The notes under the pieces: generated by a model
Database searches by the model: none
Seen by the model: the letters and a program-made list of their open reading frames with translations, nothing else
What the model was told of the DNA's origin: nothing
Part shown: piece by piece, positions 1 through 8,783 of the stretch
How positions within the stretch are numbered: the first letter of the stretch is position 1
How the letters are laid out: the number at the start of each line of letters is the position of its first letter
Assembly: GCA_024276605.1 (NCBI GenBank)
Contig: JAJRWX010000004.1
Span: 1-41,014 of the forward strand
Source of the DNA: Planctomycetota bacterium
Lineage (GTDB): Bacteria > Planctomycetota > Phycisphaerae > UBA1845
Length of the DNA stretch: 41,014 nucleotides
Direction: 5' to 3'
Made by a program: the position numbers and the translations under genes

Positions 1-685
<685 letters not shown>

Positions 686-813
686 GGGGATTACCTAGAC
701 GCAATTCAACCAAAAGTTGAATGCGGTAATGTCAGCATATTTTCGTCGGAGATTTATTTCCGATAGTCGGAATCGAGAGATTTCGACAGACGATGAACCT
801 GTACTTGATATGG

Positions 814-855
814 AAAGCCCGACAATTGGCGAAAGCTGGTTGTCGGGCTTTTTTT
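814..855 (+). terminator. Rho-independent terminator of the 16S gene
   Basis: A 12-bp perfect stem (AAAGCCCGACAA at 814-825 with TTGTCGGGCTTT at 840-851) is followed by a T run to 855. It lies about 130 bases past the mature 16S end, so the transcript appears to stop before any other rRNA. The leader between 683 and 813 presumably holds the 3' processing stem. Confidence 0.9.
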
Positions 856-977
856 GTTTATTGGTTTAGATTCGTGCTATATTAGATGCAGCAATCAATA
901 ATCTTGATATAAGTTGGCGTAGCGCCTTACGCGACAGGCAATGCTAAACGATGGTTTGTTGATGAATTATCCGTTCG

Positions 978-1025
978 ATCATTGACTCGCCCAGGTCCAA
1001 AAAGAAGGACCTGGGCCACCCGGTC
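978..1025 (+). repeat. Family A palindromic repeat, single copy (sense orientation)
   Basis: A 48-base element with the order ATCATTGACTCG, stem arm CCCAGGTCC, loop AAAAAGAA, stem arm GGACCTGGG, then CCACCCGG. Six further copies lie at 1902, 2181, 17547, 17624, 25528 and 25706. This copy and the reversed one at 1902 bracket the 229-residue gene. The rest of the 856-1086 gap shows nothing recognisable. Confidence 0.85.
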
Positions 1026-1086
1026 GTAAACGCTTCAGATATCAGGACTGAGAGTGGTATAGTTACCACCCTGACTATCTGCTTCA

Positions 1087-1776
1087 GTGCTGGACATGGA
1101 AGTGCAAATGGCAAGTCGCGAAAAGAAAAAAGGCAAGTGCGATGCATGCGATAAAGATCCACGAATTCTATTACAAATCGACAGTGGACAATGGTTGTGT
1201 CAGACATGCCGCCGTCAATTTAAGCAAGCAACAAAATCAAAAGAATGCGAATTTGATATCGAGAATATTGACCGTACATCTGATGATTTGAAAGCGAATC
1301 GAGAATGTCTACCCGCTACTGAAAAACAGATCGCCTATGCCCGACGTCTCGGATTCGATGTTGACGAATCGTCTACACGGGGTCAGGTAAGTGAATTCTT
1401 AGACGTGCACGATTCGGTGAAGTGTTACGTTTATGATGTTTGGCAGGCCATCACTGGCAATCGCCCCAAAGATTGTGATATATCGAGAAATCATCTGGAT
1501 AGAGTAATTTGCCGAGTAATCACCGAACTCAAAATCGGCAAGATTATTGATGAAATTGAAATGCAGCGTTATGACGCAATGTGCGAAGCATCAGACTATC
1601 ACGAAAGTAGAGGTGAGGAAGTAAATTTCAAGGATCTAAAACCTCCACTTGAACGAGATAGAATATTCAAAAGTGTGGCATCACTCTTGAAAAAGCAGTT
1701 TCCAGAGATATATACAACAACGCTCGTTTGGAGGAGCGGAATTAAGCAGATGTTTGCCAGATTCCTAGGACTATAG
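1087..1776 (+). CDS. Hypothetical protein with N-terminal zinc-ribbon-like motif
   Basis: I do not recognise a family. The 229-residue product has a lysine-rich start, then CDAC and CQTC pairs about 20 residues apart, as in a small zinc ribbon. Around residues 77-105 is an ATEKQIAYARRLGFDVDESS stretch, resembling a short helical motif (TEKQIxYAxxLG) found in many unrelated bacterial proteins. The C-terminal half is helical and charged, without signal peptide or membrane segment, so it is probably cytoplasmic. The GTG at 1087 and ATGs at 1096 and 1108 are all possible starts and none has a clear ribosome site. It is flanked by inverted copies of a palindromic repeat and has no operon partner. 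Confidence 0.6.
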   Translation: MLDMEVQMASREKKKGKCDACDKDPRILLQIDSGQWLCQTCRRQFKQATKSKECEFDIENIDRTSDDLKANRECLPATEKQIAYARRLGFDVDESSTRGQVSEFLDVHDSVKCYVYDVWQAITGNRPKDCDISRNHLDRVICRVITELKIGKIIDEIEMQRYDAMCEASDYHESRGEEVNFKDLKPPLERDRIFKSVASLLKKQFPEIYTTTLVWRSGIKQMFARFLGL

Positions 1777-1901
1777 AAATTTTGCACTCATTAGATTCTG
1801 TAGACATACGAATCAATTGAATTGTTGGTACATGTCAACGGGTGGCAGGGACGTTTGTTCTTTCGCGAAAGAGAATCGGTTTATCTTATTGAACTGCTGG
1901 T

Positions 1902-1946
1902 TGGGTGGCCCGGGTCCTTCTTTTTGGACCTGGGGGAGTCGATGAT
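1902..1946 (-). repeat. Family A palindromic repeat (reverse orientation)
   Basis: Reverse-complement copy of the 978 element: GGGTGGCC, then stem CCGGGTCC/GGACCTGG around a TTCTTTTT loop, then GGGGGAGTCGATGAT. It faces the copy at 2181 head to head with 234 bases between. No gene is supported between 1777 and 2536; apart from this pair I see only a short CCCGAT/ATCGGG hairpin near 2273 without a T tract. Confidence 0.85.
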
Positions 1947-2180
1947 ACGAATTCAATCTACTCAAGAGCGCAATTCGAATCACCAGATTATTGGCCAGCT
2001 AGCATCTCAATCCATTTTCAATACAGGCTCATCACCAAGCTCATAATAACGATCCCGGCGCGCCGGGACTCCAAAGCCAATCTTCCGCTCGATCAACCAG
2101 TGCGGCTGTGATCGGATTCTTATGGCAGTCTCCTGGTTCGTTATAACTGCATAAGTGCACGAGCATAAATTCAAGCGTAC

Positions 2181-2225
2181 ATCATCGACTCCCCCAGGTC
2201 CAAAAAGAAGGACCTGGGCTACCCG
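2181..2225 (+). repeat. Family A palindromic repeat (sense orientation)
   Basis: ATCATCGACTCCC followed by stem arms CCCAGGTCC and GGACCTGGG around loop AAAAAGAA, then CTACCCG. It is nearly identical to the 978 copy and makes an inverted pair with 1902. Confidence 0.85.
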
Positions 2226-2536
2226 ACATGAAGGCCACTAAACACCACGGATAACTTAATGCTGCGTAGACTCCCGATGAATCGGGATTATATATCGCTC
2301 GCGGGGCGGGCGGTTCGGTTTTTTGCCGGACTGCGTCTTGAGGATTGTGGCCAAAGGGGCTTATAATGCCCGACTCGTTTATAGGGAGACGTGGCGTTCA
2401 CTGCGTGGACGATGCGAGCAAGTAGGCCGACGGATTGGCCGACATTTATCCTGTAGATATAGGTTGTAGTTGCCGCTGTGGCTCGACAGCGCGTTTTCAT
2501 CGAACCCGGTTCTAGCAGGCCGGATGGGAAAGTATT

Positions 2537-3472
2537 TTGCCGACTGAACTACCTGACTATCGAATCATCGAACAGCTTGGTGTTGGTGCGGGTTCAGCTA
2601 TCAGTCTGGCTGTTTATATTAAAACGGGCAAAAAATACGCCGTAAAAAATGTGGAACGCCAATCCCCGGACGATGATGTGTTCGTCAAGCAGGCGGAAAA
2701 TGAATATGAGATCAGCCAAAAAATTGATAGCGATTTTGTAAGAAAAACTTTTTCCGTTCATCGCATACGCAAGTTGATGCAGCTCAAAGAATTGATTCTT
2801 GTCATGGAGTTGGTGGAGGGTCTTAATCTTGAGAAAGCGCGTCCCAATCGTCTGAAGACTTTTCTCACGGTGTTTACACGTGTAGCTCAAGGGCTACATG
2901 CCATGCACGAGGCCGGCTATATCCATAGCGACATCAAGCCGACGAACATCATGGTTTCCGCAGGCGGTATGGTGAAGATTATTGACCTGGGACAATCATG
3001 CCCCCTACATTTTCGGAAAGAGCGTATTCAAGGGACGCCTGATTTCATCGCACCCGAGCAGGTGCAACGATTGCCGCTCGATCAGCGCACCGATGTATTT
3101 AATTTGGGCGCGACCATGTATTGGGTGCTAACCTCGGAGAACTTTCCGACCAAGATTCAAGGTACGGACGACCGTGGTGGTATCAATATCATTCGGTCGA
3201 AAAAGCCTATTGCTCCGATCGAGATCAACGATAAAATTCCGCTGGCGTTGTCCCAATTGGTGATGGAATGTTGTCGAGAGCGGGCTGCGGATCGTCCCTC
3301 GGATATGAAGCAACTCATATCGCGCCTCGCGGTGATTCAGACGATTTGGGACAAGCATCGTGAAACCAAGCGCATGGAAATGGAAAGCGGCGGTATGAAT
3401 CCGGATACGCATGATAGCGCGTCCGGTGAGGATGATGATGAGCCAATGATGATACCTGAGGAAGACAAATGA
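2537..3472 (+). CDS. Cytoplasmic Ser/Thr protein kinase (Hanks type)
   Basis: A 311-residue eukaryotic-like kinase. Visible motifs in order: glycine loop GVGAGS (15-20), ATP-binding lysine in YAVK (K37), catalytic loop HSDIKPTN with D132, DLG in place of DFG (D150), and APE in FIAPEQV. The catalytic-loop arginine is replaced by Ser131, as in kinases that need no activation-loop phosphorylation. After the kinase domain comes a short acidic tail. There is no transmembrane or sensor domain, so it acts in the cytoplasm. The start is TTG at 2537; an in-frame TAG at 2513 rules out a longer start. The stop codon overlaps the next gene by 4 bases (ATGA), so the metallophosphatase downstream is probably its antagonist. 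Confidence 0.88.
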   Translation: MPTELPDYRIIEQLGVGAGSAISLAVYIKTGKKYAVKNVERQSPDDDVFVKQAENEYEISQKIDSDFVRKTFSVHRIRKLMQLKELILVMELVEGLNLEKARPNRLKTFLTVFTRVAQGLHAMHEAGYIHSDIKPTNIMVSAGGMVKIIDLGQSCPLHFRKERIQGTPDFIAPEQVQRLPLDQRTDVFNLGATMYWVLTSENFPTKIQGTDDRGGINIIRSKKPIAPIEINDKIPLALSQLVMECCRERAADRPSDMKQLISRLAVIQTIWDKHRETKRMEMESGGMNPDTHDSASGEDDDEPMMIPEEDK

Positions 3473-4323
3473 ATGATGGCGCTTCCGCTGCCGAGGTCTT
3501 TCTCGAAGCTGCAGAACTCAATCGTAACGATCCGCTGCTTACCGGCTCTCTGCTGTCATTTCCTAATTACGGCCAATTGGTGATGACCGGCGATATGCAC
3601 GGACATCGGCGCAATTTCCAAAAGTTAAAATGGTATTGTAAGCTAGAGCAGGCCGGTGCGCGACACGTTGTTTTACATGAACTCATCCATGAAGATGTAA
3701 CGACGATGGATGGTCTGGATACTTCGCACGAAGTGCAGCTATGGGCTGCCCGTTGGAAATGTGAATTTCCGGATCAGGTACACTTTTTGCAGAGCAATCA
3801 CGAACTGGCTCAGCTTAATCGTCAGGAAATTACCAAGAATGGCCGCATCGTCACACAGGCGTTTGAAGAGAGTGTAGCCGTTGCGTATGCCGGTGAAGAG
3901 ACGCGCGTGTTGGATGCGATCAACACGTTCATTCAATCACTTCCACTAGCCGGTCGGACGGCGAACAGAGTTTTTTTGTCGCATTCATTGCCCAGCCCAC
4001 ATGATATACCAAGTTTTGATAAAACCGTGTTGGATCGTGTACCAACGAGGCAAGACCTGACGGAAGGCGGACCGGGGCATCGGCTGGTGTGGGGACGCTA
4101 TCATACGGAGGCTGCGCTGCAGGCCATGGGCCAACTGTTGGATGTCGATATTTTCATGTGTGGCCATCAGCCCCAAGAGATGGGCTATGCCGTGTTGCAC
4201 GACCGCATGATCATTCTAGCCAGCGACCACAACCACGGCGTTTTTCTACCGTTCGATCTTAGCAAGCCGGTCGAAATCAACGATCTGGAAAAACGAATTA
4301 AGCCTTACGCCGGGGTTATATAG
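3469..4323 (+). CDS. Calcineurin-like metallophosphoesterase, probable protein phosphatase
   Basis: A 284-residue protein with the PPP/metallophosphoesterase signature: GDMHGH near residue 38, SNHE near 107 (canonical GNHE), an SHS histidine near 168, and CGHQP near 225 (canonical GHT). The second metal motif, normally GDxVDRG, is changed: the equivalent stretch reads HELIHED, so the bridging Asp may be replaced. It has no signal peptide. It is translationally coupled to the kinase at 2537, whose stop overlaps its ATG. The likely role is dephosphorylation of that kinase or its targets; a nucleotide or Ap4A hydrolase is the alternative. Confidence 0.82.
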   Translation: MNDGASAAEVFLEAAELNRNDPLLTGSLLSFPNYGQLVMTGDMHGHRRNFQKLKWYCKLEQAGARHVVLHELIHEDVTTMDGLDTSHEVQLWAARWKCEFPDQVHFLQSNHELAQLNRQEITKNGRIVTQAFEESVAVAYAGEETRVLDAINTFIQSLPLAGRTANRVFLSHSLPSPHDIPSFDKTVLDRVPTRQDLTEGGPGHRLVWGRYHTEAALQAMGQLLDVDIFMCGHQPQEMGYAVLHDRMIILASDHNHGVFLPFDLSKPVEINDLEKRIKPYAGVI

Positions 4324-4427
4324 TGCTAATAGCGGATATGTTTGTTGTAAGTCATTCGATTTAGCTATCTTGCAAGGTGATCACAGTTAGGTCGTTCTCA
4401 GGCTACCCCATTTTGAGAGTCATTCAA

Positions 4428-4919
4428 ATGGATCACAAAAACAGCCGTGCCCCAAAACAGTTAGGCGACTTTGGCGAGGGGCTTGTTATGTACACACTCA
4501 TCCGTAAAGGATACGAGGTTGCCTGCGTCGATCATGTCGGAGCCGATTTAATCGCTCATAAGGATCAATACAGGATCGCGGTATCAGTTAAAACGCGAAT
4601 GTATCGGGAAGGGTCTTGTGAATCCCAAGGTTTTGTTTTCGAATTCGATCAGCTGAAGAAACTCGAATATTTCGCGAAGCGATTTGATCTTAAGCCTGTA
4701 ATGGCGCATGCTGCTTGCATCGCTGACAACCAAATCATTCATCTTTTTATATTGCGTGTTACGGATATTTATTCCGAACTGAAAAAAATCAAGCGTGGAT
4801 ATAGCATTAATTACAGCCGGAAGCGTTTGAAAGATACAATCAAATTACCGTGTGTAGACTATTCATGCTGGTCCGACGAGCGAATCACTAAAGGATTGTT
4901 CGAGCATAACGGAGCGTAG
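4428..4919 (+). CDS. PD-(D/E)XK nuclease-like protein of unknown role
   Basis: The 163-residue product begins with a region typical of the PD-(D/E)XK fold: GDFGEGLVMYTLIRKGYEV, then GADLIAHKD, then an SVKTR strand. The Glu, Asp and Lys would form the catalytic triad, but the residue before VK is Ser where Glu or Gln is usual, so activity is uncertain. The middle (FVFEFDQLKKLEYFAKRF) resembles group I intron homing or archaeal resolvase-like relatives. ATG 4428 is preferred; a GTG at 4377 would add 17 residues. It stands alone between the kinase-phosphatase pair and the metal cassette. Confidence 0.6.
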   Translation: MDHKNSRAPKQLGDFGEGLVMYTLIRKGYEVACVDHVGADLIAHKDQYRIAVSVKTRMYREGSCESQGFVFEFDQLKKLEYFAKRFDLKPVMAHAACIADNQIIHLFILRVTDIYSELKKIKRGYSINYSRKRLKDTIKLPCVDYSCWSDERITKGLFEHNGA

Positions 4920-4961
4920 GGGGACGCACACCTGAACCATGTACATTCGTTTGTTTCTTTT

Positions 4962-5426
4962 CTACTCTGACGATAATCCAATCTGAACGAATTTCCGCCG
5001 GGTTCGTTTTAGTATCAGATTCCAGGCGGTGCCTGCTACGAGGCTGACGACGCCGACGTAGAGCACAGGCGTTACGTTCCAAACAAGACGCCCGACGACA
5101 ATCGCTGCGGAGCCAAGCACGACAAGTGCCAACGGCCCGACTCTTCGGTATTGATTCGCCGCCCAACCCACGCTGATCACCGAAACGATCAGGAATGCGA
5201 CGATAAGCGGTCGCTGTACGCGATCAGTGAGAAGAAAGCCCAATCGGAGCGAAGAGAGTAGGCCCGCGTATGCGGCGACACATACCGGGCACGAGAAACT
5301 CGGTAAAATCGGCAGCACCGCAGCCGGAATAGCGATGATCGTCTGATACCAAACCCGACGACCCCGCAAGCGGGTTTGCCCGGCGCTTTCTAGAACAGCC
5401 TCGTCCTTCGGTTTGTCAGCCGTCAT
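4962..5426 (-). CDS. MerC-like small membrane protein, probable metal transporter
   Basis: A 154-residue protein with about four membrane segments. The first carries SFSCPVCVAAYAGLLSSL; paired cysteines in the first membrane helix are typical of MerC-type mercury transporters, which pass Hg(II) to the cytoplasm. The start is ATG 5426, which overlaps the TGA of the upstream Cys-rich gene by 4 bases, so the two are translated together. An open frame continues further upstream but lies within that gene. It is the last gene of a MerR-controlled cassette. No mercuric reductase is visible in the window, so the metal could also be another thiophilic ion. Confidence 0.7.
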   Translation of the reverse strand: MTADKPKDEAVLESAGQTRLRGRRVWYQTIIAIPAAVLPILPSFSCPVCVAAYAGLLSSLRLGFLLTDRVQRPLIVAFLIVSVISVGWAANQYRRVGPLALVVLGSAAIVVGRLVWNVTPVLYVGVVSLVAGTAWNLILKRTRRKFVQIGLSSE

Positions 5427-5740
5427 TTGCCTTTTTGGCAGCACGCCGGTGTGGTTTTCTCGTCCGTATTCTTTGCGGTTTTGTTGCCGATTGGACACCG
5501 ATCTTTGCACACAAGCTTCCCGGTGAGCGGGCATACGATTCGACCGGGGCAATCCGGGCGATTGTGGTCAATCGTCGGGCATCGATCCCGGCAGATGAGT
5601 TTACCCGTCTCGGGGCAAACGATCTTGCCAGGGCAGTCTGCCCGTTCTGTATTGGCAGCAGCCAGCTTAACGGCACCAAGCGTGGCCATGCCAAGTATTG
5701 CCAGCGCCAGTACAGAGAGTGTCCATCGTTTAGATACCAT
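5423..5740 (-). CDS. Secreted protein with two four-cysteine repeats, probable metal binder
   Basis: The product of about 105 residues has an N-terminal signal or anchor (KRWTLSVLALAILGMATLGA) and then two near-identical 20-residue repeats that start CPGKIVCP and CPGRIVCP. Each has spacing C-x5-C-x7-C-x3-C and ends DRCP; a CC pair follows near the C-terminus. I do not recognise the family. The ten regular cysteines and the MerR/MerC context suggest export and binding of a soft metal outside the cytoplasm. Three ATGs follow each other (5746, 5743, 5740); the AAGGAG at 5752-5747 is best spaced for 5740. The first ATG overlaps the merR stop. Confidence 0.8.
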   Translation of the reverse strand: MVSKRWTLSVLALAILGMATLGAVKLAAANTERADCPGKIVCPETGKLICRDRCPTIDHNRPDCPGRIVCPLTGKLVCKDRCPIGNKTAKNTDEKTTPACCQKGK

Positions 5741-5742
5741 CA

Positions 5743-6177
5743 TCATCTCCTTCTTTTTCTAGCGGGGCGGATTTCCTTTAACACTTTGCACTCGCTGTTC
5801 GAGCGCTGACAACGGTCCAGTGCCTGCCCCAAGGCTTGCTGAACGCGTTTCAAGTCCTTCATCTTCTCGTTGACTTCCGCCAGGCGCTGTTCCAGCAGTC
5901 GCCTCACTTGGGCCTTGCAGGATTTACCGCTCTCTCCTTCGAGCCGGCCAAGCGCGCGGATGTCATCAAGCGTGAAGCCTACGGCCTGGGCGGAACGGAT
6001 GAACCGCAATTGTTCAATGGCCTGTTCATCGTAAAGACGATAGCCCGCACGGCTTCGCGTGGTTGGTGAGAGGAGGCCCTCCTGTTCGTAGTACCGTAGC
6101 GTGGGCGTAGCCACGCCAGCCGTGCGGGCCACCTCACCGATGGTCATCAATCGATCTGTTTGTGCTTTCAGTGTCAT
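5743..6177 (-). CDS. MerR-family metal-responsive transcriptional regulator
   Basis: The N-terminal winged helix reads MTIGEVARTAGVATPTLRYYEQEGLL, then the dimerisation helix follows. Cysteines lie in GKSCKAQ before that helix and in RCQRSNSEC after it, matching the three-cysteine layout of MerR/ZntR/PbrR sensors. The last two are six residues apart, while MerR has eight, CueR seven and ZntR nine, so the metal cannot be assigned. ATG 6177 is chosen because the promoter at 6187-6218 places the transcript start near 6180; the GTG at 6186 would be upstream of it. It is first in a three-gene overlapping operon that it presumably controls. Confidence 0.88.
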   Translation of the reverse strand: MTLKAQTDRLMTIGEVARTAGVATPTLRYYEQEGLLSPTTRSRAGYRLYDEQAIEQLRFIRSAQAVGFTLDDIRALGRLEGESGKSCKAQVRRLLEQRLAEVNEKMKDLKRVQQALGQALDRCQRSNSECKVLKEIRPARKRRR

Positions 6178-6186
6178 CTCACACAC

Positions 6187-6218
6187 ATTCTACACCTTAA
6201 AGTCAGCTTGAATGTCAA
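6187..6218 (-). promoter_or_regulatory. MerR-type promoter/operator of the metal cassette
   Basis: On the minus strand TTGACA (6218-6213) and TAGAAT (6192-6187) are separated by 20 bases, longer than the normal 17 as in MerR-family promoters. The spacer holds an imperfect dyad, CATTCAAG with CTTTAAGGTG. Transcription would start a few bases from ATG 6177, giving a nearly leaderless message. Confidence 0.75.
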
Positions 6219-6300
6219 GCGGAATACTGAAATTTCTTTTTTTTTCGCCGGGCACCTACGTCGCTTACGCCCCTTAGACTCAGACCCTATGGCATTAAAT

Positions 6301-6379
6301 CAGAGCCGCACGGCGCTAGCCTGCGGTCCTCTTGTAGCCATATGTCGGTATGTCACCAGGCTTACGCCGTGGTGATCTG
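6301..6379. repeat. Family B hairpin repeats, inverted pair
   Basis: The sense copy (6301-6328) has flank CAGAG, outer arms CCGCA/TGCGG, a bulged C, inner arms GGC/GCC and loop GCTA. The reverse copy (6352-6379) has outer arms CACCA/TGGTG, the same bulged C and inner arms, and loop GTAA. Eight well-kept copies occur in the window. Confidence 0.85.
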
Positions 6380-6877
6380 AACTGACCAATGCCGATTCTG
6401 TCATGCACCGTGTCCATCCCCAAACGCCGTAACGCGTGAGCATTCGTTTATGCTGCATTACCGTTGGCGGGTTTAGCCATTGTGATGTTTTGTATATTTC
6501 ATTTTGTGTCTTTGCAGGATGCATAGTTGTGGCATGGAAATTGAAGGCTAAACGGTGGAGGGAGTATTTGAAGGTGCAGGTAGCTGCAGGCTACTTTGTT
6601 TCACCAGTTGATGACTTGAGATTGCCCAAGTTATCATGAGGTGGGGGCTTCAAATCTTCCACTAGGTGTTCATCCTGACTGTATTGTGGCCTTGGATAAG
6701 TACGATGTCTGGGCAGTCTGGCGACTTTCCCAGGTGTTGGAAACATCGCTTGGTGTTTGGCGTACTCTCACTCGGTAGTGGATGGCTTGGTTACCTGTAC
6801 GATCTGGATCGTGTGGGAAGCCGGTCATGCTTGCTATCAAAGAGTATTCGTCATTCACCCGGTAGGAGAATCGACTG
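6380..6877. other. Gene-free stretch upstream of the thiolase-like gene
   Basis: Nothing codes convincingly; the short open frames lack family resemblance and ribosome sites. It must hold the promoter for the thiolase-like operon, but I cannot place it. A TAGGAG ribosome site sits at the right end (6863-6868). Confidence 0.5.
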
Positions 6878-8248
6878 ATGATCAAACTGAGTCGAGAGAA
6901 CTTGCGCATTCCTAAATTCGAGAAACCCGTCTATGTCGTGGCTGGCGGCTTAACGGATTATCGCAAGCGTTATCCCGAAAAGAATTCCTGCCAATTGTGT
7001 ACGGAAGCGATACGCATGGCCGTCGAGCAGAATGATCTGAAGGTCTCGCCTGATGAATTGCGCAGTATGGTCAATTGGTGTGTCTATTCGCAGTTTGCAG
7101 ACCACTTTGGTGACCAGCTACTTGCGGCAGCCAAGATTCATGATTACCTGGGGTTCGACCCGCTGGGTAACATCGAAGTCAAGACGGGTGGCGCAACGGG
7201 TGGTTCGGCGGTCTTATCGGCTGCGCAGGCCGTGGCTTCCGGGTATGCCAATTGTGTGCCCGTTGTCGGCTGGGAGCGCATGGACGAGGTATCCACCAAG
7301 GTTGGTAACTCCTACATTGCTAGCGCCGCGTGTAAGGATTTTGAGAGTGAGTTAGGTTGGATGTATGCCAGTTACTATGCACTCATGGCGCAGCGTTATC
7401 AATTTGAAAATAACGTGCCGCGTGAAACGCTGGCTCAAATCGCTGTGAAAAATCATGAGTATGCCTGCTATTCGCCTTACGCGCAAAGCCCCGGCAAGTA
7501 CAGCATTGAGGAAGTCCTTAAGAATGATATTGTGTCCCATCCGCTTTCGTTTTTAGAATGTTGTACCATGAGCGTGGGGTCGGCGGTGCTGTTTCTGGCT
7601 GACGAGGAGACGGCCTACAAGTTGACGGATCAGCCCATTTTACTGAAGGCGATTTGCGGCGGCTCCCATACGTTGAGGACAGCTGACCGACGTCATATGC
7701 CGATCTTGCTATTGCCCAATGAGACGGAGGAGACGTACAAGGATTACTTCACCGGTGATCGCGCCGACTGGCCGGGATTCAGTTCATTCCTCGCGTCGCG
7801 CATGGCTGCGTATTTGGCGTATAACATGGCTGGCATCAAAGACCCGGTCGAGGATTTCGACCTTCTCGAAACGCACGATGCCTTCACCATCAGCGACATT
7901 CAAACGTATGAGGACATCGGCCTGCGACCGTATGGCCGTGGAAGAGAATTCATCGAGTCCGGGGATGCATACTTCGAAGGGCGATTGCCGACTAATCTCT
8001 CCGGCGGTTTGATTGGTACGATGCATGCGGTTGGGGCGACGGGTATTTTTCAGATTGTCGAACTTCTCTGGCAACTACAAAACAAGTGGGAAAAATTTCA
8101 TGCTGACCCTGAACTCTGGCATCGATACGGAAAGAACAAACCGTCCGATTTCCGTAATCTGCAGGTGGAAAACGCCAGACGTGCGTGTGCAATTTCTCAT
8201 GCTGGAACGGGTAGCCACGTGACGTGTGCCATACTAGAGAAACCATAG
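6878..8248 (+). CDS. Thiolase-superfamily protein (SCP-x/acetyl-CoA acetyltransferase type) lacking the nucleophilic Cys
   Basis: The 456-residue product has the thiolase layout: an N-terminal half with GGATGGSAVLSAAQAVASG (about 104-122), LSFLECCTMSVGSAVLF in the middle, an ETHDAF motif (H333) and GTMHAVGATG (H383) matching the conserved GHPxGATG. Where SCP-x enzymes read CATG with the acyl-accepting Cys, this one reads GATG (Gly105). So it may catalyse a condensation without an acyl-enzyme, or act as a partner subunit. ATG 6878 has TAGGAG upstream. The next gene is a zinc-ribbon OB-fold (DUF35) protein, the usual partner of archaeal-type thiolases and HMG-CoA synthases, so a complex is likely. 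The substrate is unknown. Confidence 0.82.
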   Translation: MIKLSRENLRIPKFEKPVYVVAGGLTDYRKRYPEKNSCQLCTEAIRMAVEQNDLKVSPDELRSMVNWCVYSQFADHFGDQLLAAAKIHDYLGFDPLGNIEVKTGGATGGSAVLSAAQAVASGYANCVPVVGWERMDEVSTKVGNSYIASAACKDFESELGWMYASYYALMAQRYQFENNVPRETLAQIAVKNHEYACYSPYAQSPGKYSIEEVLKNDIVSHPLSFLECCTMSVGSAVLFLADEETAYKLTDQPILLKAICGGSHTLRTADRRHMPILLLPNETEETYKDYFTGDRADWPGFSSFLASRMAAYLAYNMAGIKDPVEDFDLLETHDAFTISDIQTYEDIGLRPYGRGREFIESGDAYFEGRLPTNLSGGLIGTMHAVGATGIFQIVELLWQLQNKWEKFHADPELWHRYGKNKPSDFRNLQVENARRACAISHAGTGSHVTCAILEKP

Positions 8249-8294
8249 AACGACGCGTCGCTATAGCGTGTTTATCTCAAAAGGAGCTGTATCA

Positions 8295-8765
8295 ATGATC
8301 GACTGGCCGACGGCAACTTTAGAAGTGAAGGACCGCGACCCGCTGGTCGTGCAAAATCCCAAAACATGGTCGCATAGCCACAGCTATGGAGGCTGGGGAA
8401 AATTCTTCCTGGGGTTGCAGGAAAAAAAGATTTTAGCCACGCGATGTGTCAATCCAAGCTGCGCCGAAAAACGGTTGTGGCTACCGCCTAGATGTGAGTG
8501 CCCGGACTGTTGGTCGGAGATGGAGTGGTTAGAGGCTCCGCAGGAGGCGCGAATCTATACCTGGAGCGTGGTGAAGTACCCTGGTGAACTGTTCAAACTA
8601 CCTTCCGATACACCATTGATTAGTGTTGAAATTGAAGGTGTCTGCACCAAGCTATTGAGTTGGCTCAAGGATGGCGAACCTAAAATTGGTATGCCGGTTA
8701 ACGCGGTCTTCAATACGGGCAGGCCTACGAACACCATATTAGATTTGGCTTGGGTGCCGAAGTAG
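8295..8765 (+). CDS. Zinc-ribbon/OB-fold protein (DUF35), thiolase partner
   Basis: A 156-residue protein. A rubredoxin-like zinc ribbon (CVNPSC, then CPDC) precedes an OB-fold half from ARIYTWSVV onward, the DUF35 arrangement. Members of this family bridge thiolases with acyl-CoA synthases and help channel intermediates. ATG 8295 is chosen because AAGGAG at 8281-8286 stands 8 bases ahead; an in-frame GTG at 8268 has no such site. It is 46 bases after the thiolase-like gene in the same direction. Confidence 0.85.
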   Translation: MIDWPTATLEVKDRDPLVVQNPKTWSHSHSYGGWGKFFLGLQEKKILATRCVNPSCAEKRLWLPPRCECPDCWSEMEWLEAPQEARIYTWSVVKYPGELFKLPSDTPLISVEIEGVCTKLLSWLKDGEPKIGMPVNAVFNTGRPTNTILDLAWVPK

Positions 8766-8783
8766 AGATTGAACGAGACGTGA

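Noticed and set aside
978-2225. Repeats considered as a CRISPR array
   Set aside because: Units are palindromic, alternate in orientation and lack regular spacers; no cas gene is present.
5427-5809. Long plus-strand open frames of 111 and 124 codons
   Set aside because: They are the opposite strand of the Cys-repeat gene and of the merR end; the minus-strand products have clear motifs.
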